From Bacteroidota bacterium (lineage in GTDB: Bacteria; Bacteroidota; Ignavibacteria; Ignavibacteriales; Ignavibacteriaceae), in contig JAKAJV010000012.1 of NCBI GenBank assembly GCA_021813585.1, positions 1-47,637 of the forward strand: a DNA stretch of 47,637 bases, read 5' to 3'. This document shows, in pieces, positions 26,866 to 34,113 of the stretch (within the stretch, counting starts at the first letter, position 1; each line of letters starts with the position of its first letter). The notes beneath the pieces were generated by a model that saw nothing but the letters and a program-made list of their open reading frames with translations, searched no databases and had not been told where the DNA came from. The position numbers were made by a program, and so were the translations under genes.

Positions 26866-27402
26866 CTAAGATGAGGGATTACCAAGCAGGTAAATTATTC
26901 CTTCCGGCTTCGGCGATCCCCCTCTTTTTTCTAGTGTCAGCATTATGGAGTCGAGGTTGTTTAAATTATTCACATGCAGGCTGTCTATCTTAAAAATATT
27001 TTCAGAGTCCGGTCTTCAAATTTTAAAAACTCCTTCGCTTATAGAAGTATCCCCCTTAACCAGCCAAAGTTGATAGTCCTCTTTTCCGGTTGCGGGCATT
27101 AAGTTGGAGACTTGCAGTACTGCAGAGTTATCCGATATATTCCATATTATTTTCCCGTAACCGTTAGGATTTGCATCCTGCCCGTAAAGATTGATAACCG
27201 AGATGTGCTTGGCTTGAATGACTGATAGAATTTCGTTTTTAATATTTAACGTATTAGCCAGCCTGCCTATTTCATCGGATTTAATTCTAGCTTCCTCAGA
27301 CAGAGTATAATCGGAATAAGCAAGCATTGCAGCCGAAATAATAAATAATACTAACAAGACAGGGATAATTATCTTTTTAATTTTACAGGCCGGGCTTTCC
27401 AA
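26866..27402 (-). pseudogene. Broken anti-sigma-K (RskA-like) factor gene
   Basis: The open part (27402-27016) has a membrane helix (IIIPVLLVLFIISAAMLAYS), a coiled segment and the RskA-type periplasmic domain up to YQLWLVKGDTSISEGVFKI, then a TGA stop. Reading on in the same frame gives 49 more codons (FKIDSLHVNNL..., MLTLEKRGGSPKPEGIIYLL) to TAG at 26866, which is exactly the missing RskA C-terminus. The N-terminal zinc-binding cytosolic domain is also absent, and the frame opens only with TTG. No sigma factor is adjacent. It looks like a decaying relic; a single sequencing error at the TGA is the alternative for the 3' break. Confidence 0.8.
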
Positions 27403-27551
27403 ATTTATTTCTTTCTTCCGAATATTTAATCTGCTCCTGGGTTGCCGGAATATCCCGGTAAAAAAAGTTAGAGACGAAGCAGAAATTTTTAAAGTAACTT
27501 GTTAGGAAATTTATAAAACAAAATAATTCCGGATTGTTATAAAGATCAAAT

Positions 27552-27576
27552 AAAGATTCAAGCGGCAATACTATAG
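27552..27576. repeat. 25-bp interspersed repeat, copy 2
   Basis: It matches 15038-15062 with two transitions (core CGGCAATACTATAG). It lies about 150 bp upstream of the broken anti-sigma gene, in otherwise gene-free DNA. Confidence 0.6.
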
Positions 27577-27663
27577 GATGAAATTGTTGGCTTATATCCT
27601 AAAAACTAATTAAGTTGATGAAGTAATTTTTCCGTAAATGTTTCAACAACATGCATAAATAAG

Positions 27664-28074
27664 GTGAAGAAAAAAATTATCATCTGGGCGGTAGTTCTGC
27701 TTGTTCTGTCATTTATATTCTCTTTATTGTTCTATAGAGATCTTAATCCTATAAAGATTTCTGCAGTTAATCTGGCAAAGGAATATTCGGAGAATAAGAG
27801 CCAAGCTGATCAAAAGTACCTGGATAATAAAATTGTTGTAACCGGCACAGTAAAAGCCATATACAGGCTGCTGGGCACAAGGCGTGTGCTTGAGTTTAAT
27901 ACCGGCGATTCGACTATCCCCGTAATCTGTTTCTTCATGGATGAGCATGAAGATTTTGTTGCCAGCCAGCTTCAGCAGGATCAGAATATAGAAATTACGG
28001 GGAAGTGCGTCGGCGAGGATGCTTACTCGTTTGTTAAGGGAATTAAGATTGAAGTAAGTGAAATAAAAGAATGA
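27664..28074 (+). CDS. Small exported/anchored OB-fold protein
   Basis: A single N-terminal membrane helix (IIIWAVVLLVLSFIFSLLFY) is followed by a tRNA_anti-like OB-fold (~45-136; IVVTGTVKAIYRLLG, QNIEITGKCVGEDAY). The pattern matches periplasmic OB-fold proteins with no known ligand in Bacteroidota. The start is GTG. The yjbQ gene begins 26 nt downstream and is probably co-transcribed. Confidence 0.75.
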   Translation: MKKKIIIWAVVLLVLSFIFSLLFYRDLNPIKISAVNLAKEYSENKSQADQKYLDNKIVVTGTVKAIYRLLGTRRVLEFNTGDSTIPVICFFMDEHEDFVASQLQQDQNIEITGKCVGEDAYSFVKGIKIEVSEIKE

Positions 28075-28100
28075 GTTCATATCTTTAATGATTTAGCATT

Positions 28101-28526
28101 ATGGCGTGGTATCAAAAAGAATTCTCACTGGAGCCTAAACTAAGGGGCTTCCATCTGGTTACATCCGAAATAGTTAAGAATGTTCCGGAAATAAAAAAAA
28201 TATCCATCGGTGTAGCTTACATTTTTATTAAACATACTTCAGCCTCCTTAACAATAAATGAAAATGCCGATCCGACCGTCAGGCTTGATTTGGAATCATA
28301 CTTTAATAAGACTGTTCCGGAGAACTCTCCTTTTTATAAACATAATACGGAAGGACCGGATGATATGCCTGCGCATATTAAATCCGTAATTGTGGGGAAT
28401 AGTTTAACTATACCGATAACCGGCGGAAGGTTAAATTTAGGGACCTGGCAGGGAATATATTTATGCGAGCACAGAAATTACGGAGGCGCCCGCAGAATTG
28501 TTGTAACTGTTACAGGAGAGGAATAA
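28101..28526 (+). CDS. yjbQ: YjbQ/UPF0047 family protein
   Basis: The short beta-barrel protein shows the family signatures HTSASLTINENADPTV, HIKSVIVGNSLTIPI and LGTWQGIYLCEHRN. Members have weak thiamine-phosphate-synthase activity when overproduced and their main role is unknown. Length of 141 aa is normal. It follows the OB-fold gene closely. Confidence 0.93.
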   Translation: MAWYQKEFSLEPKLRGFHLVTSEIVKNVPEIKKISIGVAYIFIKHTSASLTINENADPTVRLDLESYFNKTVPENSPFYKHNTEGPDDMPAHIKSVIVGNSLTIPITGGRLNLGTWQGIYLCEHRNYGGARRIVVTVTGEE

Positions 28527-28560
28527 TCTTTTTAGACCTGCTTTATTAATTTTATTTTAT

Positions 28561-28708
28561 TAACTCATGTTACGCAGGAATACATTTTGATGTCCGCATT
28601 GTCATTCCCACGAAAGTGGAATCCATTTTTTATCATATTTTCGCATCTTGGATACCCGCTTTCGCGGGTATGACACTCAAGTTTTATAATTTTGCGTAAC
28701 ATGAGTTA
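28561..28708. mobile_element. MITE/REPIN-like element, copy 2 (complete)
   Basis: This 148-bp element has perfect 16-bp terminal inverted repeats (TAACTCATGTTACGCA at 28561-28576, TGCGTAACATGAGTTA at 28693-28708). Inside are two inverted hairpin units, CATTCCCACGAAAGTGGAAT (one G shorter than in copy 1) and ATACCCGCTTTCGCGGGTAT. It sits between the convergent yjbQ and ferredoxin genes, with no clear target-site duplication. It encodes nothing and would need a transposase in trans. Confidence 0.9.
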
Positions 28709-28730
28709 TTAATACCGGTGCTCTATTCCT

Positions 28731-29081
28731 TTATGCAACGTAGCCCCATTTTTCTTTATTAGCCTGAACTTCTTGACTAGATGGCATTTTCTTATCCTCC
28801 GGCCTCTTTGGAACGAACCTAGGCTTGCCGACTATCCTTGCATTAATTTCAATATCCTCGTGAAAAATTTCCGGAACCATTTCTTCTTCAAAAATTGCTT
28901 CCCACGGGCATTCGGGCACACATGCATTACAGTCGATACATTCATCGGGATCTATTAAGAGCTGGTTTTTAGGAATAGACGTATCGTCTCCACTGTATTC
29001 GTAAATGCAGTCTACCGGGCAAACCTGAGTGCATGCAATATCCTTACAGTCAAGGCATAACTTGGTAATTATATAAGCCAT
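28731..29081 (-). CDS. 7Fe/8Fe-type ferredoxin
   Basis: Two cysteine clusters are present: [14 protein letters not shown] (the 7Fe-ferredoxin arrangement, with a spare Cys between ligands) and [16 protein letters not shown]. It resembles Azotobacter-type FdI/FdxA rather than small clostridial ferredoxins. The ATG at 29081 (MAYIITKLC) has a GGAG site 5-6 nt upstream; the frame opens further upstream but those 21 residues lack domain character. It could serve as electron acceptor for the KorAB enzyme, though the genes are far apart. Confidence 0.9.
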   Translation of the reverse strand: MAYIITKLCLDCKDIACTQVCPVDCIYEYSGDDTSIPKNQLLIDPDECIDCNACVPECPWEAIFEEEMVPEIFHEDIEINARIVGKPRFVPKRPEDKKMPSSQEVQANKEKWGYVA

Positions 29082-29195
29082 AAAAACTCCGCTACCGCTT
29101 TTAAGTTTAAAAAGTATTGAATAGATACATCCGCTAACGTACAAATGTAAAAGAATTCATTCTCTTACGCAATGATGGGCGGCAGATGGGTGGGC

Positions 29196-29225
29196 AAAAA
29201 GTTATGGCGGGAGTTCAATCCCGCC
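29196..29225 (-). terminator. Probable terminator of the GHL10 gene
   Basis: GGCGGGA (29206-29212) and TCCCGCC (29219-29225) form a 7-bp GC-rich stem with a 6-nt loop. On the minus strand a five-U run follows after 5 nt. It lies 9 nt past the stop codon of the glycosidase gene. Confidence 0.65.
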
Positions 29226-29234
29226 GGCTAAAAA

Positions 29235-30740
29235 TTATTTCTTTCCTATTGTGAAGCTAACAGTCGCTCCCTTGCTTTCATTGTTCATTCTATCCAGCGA
29301 GGTAACTACATAGGTAATACCGGGGCTATTCGTCTCTGCGCTTATATCCAAATAAAAATCATTCGCGTTGTCGGTTATCCGGATGATGTGAGTAGCATTG
29401 TCTAAATCAATTTCATCCGGGGATGAAAATCTGTAAATAACAAATCTGTAAGCCGAATCCCCATCCGGCGCAATTGCCGGCCTATCCCAGGTCAGTCTTA
29501 TGCCGTTGGTATCAACCGATGCATGCAGGTTCGTCGGCGGTTCCGGCGGTACAGAGTCTTTCCAGTTCATCACAGGAATTAATGAAGGATATTTAAAATA
29601 TAATTTTAAAGAATCGGAAAAATGAGAATAATTATCTGTAATAGATTTTGCACTGAAAAAAACAATTCCGCCGACTCTGATTATTTGTCTGCTCAATCTA
29701 ATTTGATCTTCCAGCTCGGACGGCGAACCTTTATAATCGCTGCCTGCCATTTTTGTGGAAAAGCTTCCGACGAACAACTGCCGCCCGTCTACTACAGACG
29801 ACCACCAGGGCAGCAACTTGGAAAAATCCGCTGCCTTGTTCCCTATTTCCCAATACAGCTGCGGCAATACGTAATCCACGGTCTTATCTTTAATCCAGGT
29901 TAACGGATCGCAGTAAATCGCTTTGTAAGACTCAAACCCATGCGTACCTGCATATTTATTCTCAACAATTCCAAAGGGGCTAATGCCGAACTTAACGTGA
30001 GGATTTATAGCCATTATCGTATCGTAAACTTCGGCTACCATCTGGTTAATGTTGTGCCTTCTCCAATCGTCTATATCTTTTATCCCGTCGTTGTACTTTC
30101 TGAAAGCGGCTTCATCCTGGTTAGATATTTTGGGAGAATACGGATAGAAATAATCATCAAAGTGAATGCCGTCCACATCGTACCTTCTTACAACATCTGC
30201 AACTATCTTGGCGATATAATCTCTTACTGCGGGTAAGCCGGGATTAAGCATTTTATAATCTTTAAAATCCAGAATCCACTCGGGATGCAAAACCGAAACA
30301 TGATTCTTCGCTATCTGGTATTCGCCGGTTGTTTTTACAGCGCGGTAAGGATTAAACCATGCGTGCAGCTCCATCCCCCTGCTGTGAGCTTCCGATATTG
30401 CAAATGCAAGCGGGTCGTAAAAAGGATTAGGAGCCTGGCCCTGCTTGCCGGTAAGCCAATAAGACCAGGGCTCGTAAGATGATTTATAGAGAGCATCGCA
30501 TTCGGTTCTTACCTGGAAATACACAGTGTTTATGCCTGCGGCCTTTAATTTATCAAAGATATTCACAAGCTCTCGTATTTGTCTGCCCGGCGTTTCATGA
30601 TTGGAAGTAGGCCAGTCGATATTGGCTACGGTTGCAATCCACGCACCCCTAAGCTCGCGCTTGGGATATATATACTGCGCGCCCGTAAAATCTGCCAAAA
30701 AGAAAAATGAAAGTGCGGTAATCAGTAAAAATTTTTTCAT
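29235..30740 (-). CDS. Exported glycosyl hydrolase-like protein (GHL10/DUF187) with FN3
   Basis: A signal peptide is followed by the DUF187/GHL10 core (~20-350): LRGAWIATVANIDWPTS, DGIHFDDYFYPYSP and FGISPFGIVENK are family hallmarks of YngK-type proteins. A fibronectin-III-like domain closes the protein (~395-495). Members are thought to act on peptidoglycan or other glycans. Length of 501 aa is typical. It is divergent from the LMW-PTP gene. Confidence 0.9.
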   Translation of the reverse strand: MKKFLLITALSFFFLADFTGAQYIYPKRELRGAWIATVANIDWPTSNHETPGRQIRELVNIFDKLKAAGINTVYFQVRTECDALYKSSYEPWSYWLTGKQGQAPNPFYDPLAFAISEAHSRGMELHAWFNPYRAVKTTGEYQIAKNHVSVLHPEWILDFKDYKMLNPGLPAVRDYIAKIVADVVRRYDVDGIHFDDYFYPYSPKISNQDEAAFRKYNDGIKDIDDWRRHNINQMVAEVYDTIMAINPHVKFGISPFGIVENKYAGTHGFESYKAIYCDPLTWIKDKTVDYVLPQLYWEIGNKAADFSKLLPWWSSVVDGRQLFVGSFSTKMAGSDYKGSPSELEDQIRLSRQIIRVGGIVFFSAKSITDNYSHFSDSLKLYFKYPSLIPVMNWKDSVPPEPPTNLHASVDTNGIRLTWDRPAIAPDGDSAYRFVIYRFSSPDEIDLDNATHIIRITDNANDFYLDISAETNSPGITYVVTSLDRMNNESKGATVSFTIGKK

Positions 30741-30842
30741 ATAAAATTTTAGATATTAAGAAATAGGAAGTTATTTTTTATTTTTGCTTTCGCTTTTTCA
30801 AGAGACTGAAGCAAAAATACAAAATTTAGGAATATGTAACTT

Positions 30843-31328
30843 ATGACTAATAAAAAAATTCTTTTTGTGTGCATGGGAAACATTTGCAGATCGCCTGCTG
30901 CTGAGACGATAATGTCTTCGCTGATTAAGAAAAATAATCTTGAAAGATTCATTAGTGTTGACTCTGCCGGTACAATTGATTACCATACCGGCGAAAGCGC
31001 AGACTCCAGAATGATTGAACGTGCGGATTTAAGAAATTACGATATTGTCCACAAAGCCAGAACTTTCAATCCCGGCTCCGATTTTGAAAATTTCGATTAT
31101 ATAATAACAATGGACGACGATAACTATGCCGACATATTGGCTTGGGATAGGAAGAAAAAATATAGAAATAAAATTTATAAGATGGCCGGCTTTTCATCTA
31201 AGTATGATATTGATGAAGTACCGGACCCTTATTATAAAGGTGCGGAAGGATTTGACTACGTGCTAGACGTTCTTGAAGATGCTTGCGCCGAACTTTTAAA
31301 TAAAATTAAAAATGAAACTGGAAGATAA
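30843..31328 (+). CDS. Low-molecular-weight protein-tyrosine-phosphatase
   Basis: The P-loop C(x)5R is CMGNICRS (Cys10, Arg16) and the general acid lies in EVPDPYY. Length of 161 aa is normal. It overlaps the next gene by 17 nt. Bacterial LMW-PTPs encoded beside fructosamine-kinase homologues have been linked to protein deglycation, acting on phosphorylated sugar adducts rather than phosphotyrosine, so this pairing favours that role over signalling. Confidence 0.92.
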   Translation: MTNKKILFVCMGNICRSPAAETIMSSLIKKNNLERFISVDSAGTIDYHTGESADSRMIERADLRNYDIVHKARTFNPGSDFENFDYIITMDDDNYADILAWDRKKKYRNKIYKMAGFSSKYDIDEVPDPYYKGAEGFDYVLDVLEDACAELLNKIKNETGR

Positions 31329-32193
31329 AATTCGGTCGAATATTGAATCGTTTACCGGAGACTCTATAGTCTCAGCATCTACTATTGGCGGCGGCTGCAT
31401 CAGCAATTCGTTGAAAATAAAAATGAATTCCGGCGCCGATTATTTCCTTAAGGTCAACTTCTCAACGCCCGCAGATATGTTCTTCAAAGAAGCCAACGGA
31501 TTAAATGAACTGAAAAAATCCAATTCATTAAGAGTTCCCCAAGTAATTATGGCAGAAAAAAATTTTATTCTGCTGGAGCTAATTAACCAGGGAAACCGCG
31601 TAAAAAATTTTTATGAGGATTTTGGACGCGGCTTTGCTCTTATGCATAGGTTCACTTCCAACTCATTCGGATTTTTTGAAGATAACTATATCGGTTCCAA
31701 TAAGCAGATCAACATTCCACAAAAGAGTGCAGAAAATAACTGGGTTAAATTTTATTTCAACAACCGGATTTTATACCAGTTAAAGCTTGCTGAAAAAAAC
31801 GGCTACGCTACAAGTGAGCTGGCTGCCGGAGTATCTAAACTAGAAGACAAAATTGAAAAAATCTTAAATGAAACCGGGGAAAATCCTTCCCTGCTTCACG
31901 GCGATTTGTGGGGAGGCAATTACGTTGTAGATGAATTAGGCAAGGCATGCCTAATCGATCCCGCCGTTTATTACGGGCATAGGGAAGCTGACCTGGCGAT
32001 GACAAAATTATTCGGAGGTTTCGGCAGCGAATTTTATTCCGCGTATAACGAAGCATTTCCGCTTGCCCCGGGTTATGAGTACAGGGAAGACCTTTATAAG
32101 CTTTATCATATTTTAAATCATTTAAATTTGTTCGGCAGGGGCTATTACCAGCAGGCAATCTCGATAATAAATTTCTACGCCAATAGATTTTGA
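31312..32193 (+). CDS. Fructosamine/ribulosamine 3-kinase family protein
   Basis: The protein-kinase-like fold carries the ATP-lobe GGGCISNS, the catalytic LLHGDLWGGNYV and the metal-binding IDPAVYYGHREADLAM. Bacterial homologues phosphorylate ribulosamines or erythrulosamines on proteins so that the adduct becomes unstable and leaves, a repair of glycation. The gene overlaps the LMW-PTP gene by 17 nt, indicating coupled translation. Length of 293 aa is typical. Confidence 0.93.
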   Translation: MKLEDKIRSNIESFTGDSIVSASTIGGGCISNSLKIKMNSGADYFLKVNFSTPADMFFKEANGLNELKKSNSLRVPQVIMAEKNFILLELINQGNRVKNFYEDFGRGFALMHRFTSNSFGFFEDNYIGSNKQINIPQKSAENNWVKFYFNNRILYQLKLAEKNGYATSELAAGVSKLEDKIEKILNETGENPSLLHGDLWGGNYVVDELGKACLIDPAVYYGHREADLAMTKLFGGFGSEFYSAYNEAFPLAPGYEYREDLYKLYHILNHLNLFGRGYYQQAISIINFYANRF

Positions 32194-32202
32194 AATTATA
32201 CC

Positions 32203-32241
32203 GCAGACCGGCGGGGTAAGCCGGTCCGCAAATTTTCTTTA
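32203..32241 (+). terminator. Probable terminator between convergent genes
   Basis: GACCGGC (32206-32212) pairs with GCCGGTC (32220-32226), with two further outer pairs past a mismatch. A T-rich stretch follows on the plus strand. It may serve the kinase transcript and, less well, the FKBP transcript. Confidence 0.55.
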
Positions 32242-32251
32242 ACAGTACCGG

Positions 32252-33073
32252 CTACTTAATATCCAGCACTTCAACATCAAAAATCAAAGTGGAACTGGGA
32301 GGAATAATTCCGTTCTGCTTGTCGCCGTATCCTAGAGAAGGCGGAATAATAAACCTAGCCTTTGCGCCTTTATTAAGAAGCTTAATCCCTTCTTCCCATC
32401 CGGGAATTACGCTGTGCATACCCACCTTAAATTGTATAGGCTGGTCGCGGTCAACAGAGCTGTCGAATTTTTTCCCGTTCAGGAAATAACCGGAATAGTT
32501 AACCGTCACTATATTTCCATCTGCTGCGTTAGGTCCCGTCCCTGCTTTAAGTATTTCGTATTTTAATCCGTCCTTGGTTGTCTTAATCTGCGTCGAATCA
32601 ATTGCCCACTCCTGTGCGTTGGCGGGAAGTTTGGCACTTACCAGCTGTACTTGCACCTTAATATTAGTATTCGGCGGTATCGGGCCTATGCCTGTCTTTC
32701 CATACGCCAATTCCGATGGTATAACAATCGTCCTTGTCCCGCCCACTTTCATTCCGGCAATGCCTTCCTCGCTGCCTTTAATAAATGCATTCGGGCTTAG
32801 GATAAACTTAACAGGCGCTTTCCTGTATTTAGTAGTTCCGATCAATGTATTGATCTTGGAAGAGTCTTTATTCCAATCGCTAAATAAATCCTTGGAATCT
32901 TTTATTATCCAGGCTGAAAAATTAACGGTTACTAGGTCCCCCAATTTGGCCTGCCGACCGGTGCCAACAGTATCATCCGCATATCGAAGGCCGGATTTTA
33001 AAGTAACTACCTCCGGCTTTCTGGAACATCCTGCTATAAGCATTAACAATACAAGTACAAAAAGTTTTTTCAT
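32252..33073 (-). CDS. Double-FKBP peptidyl-prolyl isomerase lipoprotein
   Basis: A signal segment ends in lipobox IAGC, giving a lipoprotein. Two FKBP domains follow in tandem (~25-150 and ~165-273): VTVNFSAWII...AGMKVGGTRTIVIPSELAYG and VTVNYSGYFLNGKKFDSSVD...KARFIIPPSLGYGD. The second matches the canonical FKBP much better; the first lacks parts of the active site and may be structural. It helps fold periplasmic proteins. It lies 104 bp downstream of bshB1 on the same strand. Confidence 0.93.
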   Translation of the reverse strand: MKKLFVLVLLMLIAGCSRKPEVVTLKSGLRYADDTVGTGRQAKLGDLVTVNFSAWIIKDSKDLFSDWNKDSSKINTLIGTTKYRKAPVKFILSPNAFIKGSEEGIAGMKVGGTRTIVIPSELAYGKTGIGPIPPNTNIKVQVQLVSAKLPANAQEWAIDSTQIKTTKDGLKYEILKAGTGPNAADGNIVTVNYSGYFLNGKKFDSSVDRDQPIQFKVGMHSVIPGWEEGIKLLNKGAKARFIIPPSLGYGDKQNGIIPPSSTLIFDVEVLDIK

Positions 33074-33177
33074 TTAAGTCCTTCAGCTTATTTTATATAT
33101 TTAGAGTAATTTATAAAAAAAATTTTAAAAGCGGTTTCAATTTATCCTTTTTCGGAATAACAAACAGATATATATCT

Positions 33178-33897
33178 TTAGGACTTCAATAAAAAGTTAA
33201 AATCAAATTCCATTTTCTCTTCGCAATAAAAAGGCTCTCCGTAATGCCTGCCGATCTGAAATCCGTAAAACTGCGCTCTTGATTCTACGTATTTCAGGAA
33301 TTCGGGCTTACTAATAAACGTCTCGGGCTCAATGCTCTTGGGGTTGTGGAATTGAGTCTCATACGTTTTAACTGCCTTCATCTTCACATCAAAATAATTG
33401 GATATATCGACAATAAAAGTGGGATCGAAAGTAAAGGTTTGCATGTAATAGAAAAGCTTATGAGGCCTGAAAATATCCTGGGCAACTTCTTTATCGAATG
33501 TTTTTATTTTTGCCAGACCGGTAGAGAACATAGCGCGCTTAACCAGCTGGCTGGCATCAATATGGTCAGGGTGCCTGTCGTTAAAATATGGCGCAAATAT
33601 AATTTTCGGCTTATACCTTCTTATCGTCATTATCACCTTCATCAAATTATCTTTTGTCATATGAATTCCCCCGTCGGCGATATGAAGGTTTTCCCTTAGA
33701 GCGGCTTTAAGAACAATTGCGGCCTGGAACGCTTCTTTTTGCCTTATCTCGGCAGTGCCTCTTGTACCGAGTTCTCCACGGGTTAAATCAATTATTCCCA
33801 CTTTAACCTGATTTGAAGTCAGTTTTGCTATCGTCCCGCCCATTGATAGCTCGGCATCATCCGGATGCGCCGCAAATACTAGTACGTCTAGATTCAT
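33178..33897 (-). CDS. bshB1: Bacillithiol biosynthesis deacetylase BshB1
   Basis: This zinc deacetylase of the PIG-L/LmbE family removes acetate from GlcNAc-malate in bacillithiol synthesis. The motif AAHPDDAELSMGGT holds the zinc ligands, RGELGTRGT is the BshB1 signature, and DRHPDHIDA supplies the third ligand. Length of 239 aa is exact for BshB1. bshA and bshC are not in the window. It implies that the cell uses bacillithiol as its low-molecular-weight thiol. Confidence 0.93.
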   Translation of the reverse strand: MNLDVLVFAAHPDDAELSMGGTIAKLTSNQVKVGIIDLTRGELGTRGTAEIRQKEAFQAAIVLKAALRENLHIADGGIHMTKDNLMKVIMTIRRYKPKIIFAPYFNDRHPDHIDASQLVKRAMFSTGLAKIKTFDKEVAQDIFRPHKLFYYMQTFTFDPTFIVDISNYFDVKMKAVKTYETQFHNPKSIEPETFISKPEFLKYVESRAQFYGFQIGRHYGEPFYCEEKMEFDFNFLLKS

Positions 33898-33991
33898 ACT
33901 TTAAATTGTTTTTATTCTGAAGGATGATTTTTTATTGGCTCAACTTAATTATTTTTTATTTGGGATTCCATATTTGGACATAATTATTTTA

Positions 33992-34015
33992 CCGGAAAAT
34001 ATTCCGGAAAATATT
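33992..34015. repeat. 12-bp tandem duplication upstream of the amidohydrolase
   Basis: CCGGAAAATATT occurs twice in direct succession (33992-34003 and 34004-34015) and is followed by a third, degenerate start (CCTAAAAAAT). It lies in the divergent promoter region between bshB1 and the amidohydrolase gene and could bind a regulator. Confidence 0.6.
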
Positions 34016-34113
34016 CCTAAAAAATTTTTTACATCTATCGATTTAAATATTTATTTTAAAGCGGAAGGATTCCAAATTAAAAGGGATAAAATAATTAACT
34101 TCCGGAGGAAGAA

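Noticed and set aside
27016-27018. TGA as a recoded (selenocysteine or readthrough) codon in the anti-sigma gene
   Set aside because: No SECIS-like hairpin is evident right after it, the protein family has no Cys/Sec at that position, and the N-terminus is also lost, so gene decay is simpler.
27383-27568. 61-codon minus frame overlapping the broken anti-sigma gene
   Set aside because: Its composition is odd, it contains the 25-bp repeat, and it has no zinc-binding anti-sigma motif, so it is not a convincing N-terminus.
29206-29225. T-arm-like sequence (GGCGGGAGTTCAATCCCGCC)
   Set aside because: The loop is 6 nt and no acceptor, D or anticodon stems are found around it; it fits a terminator for the upstream glycosidase gene.
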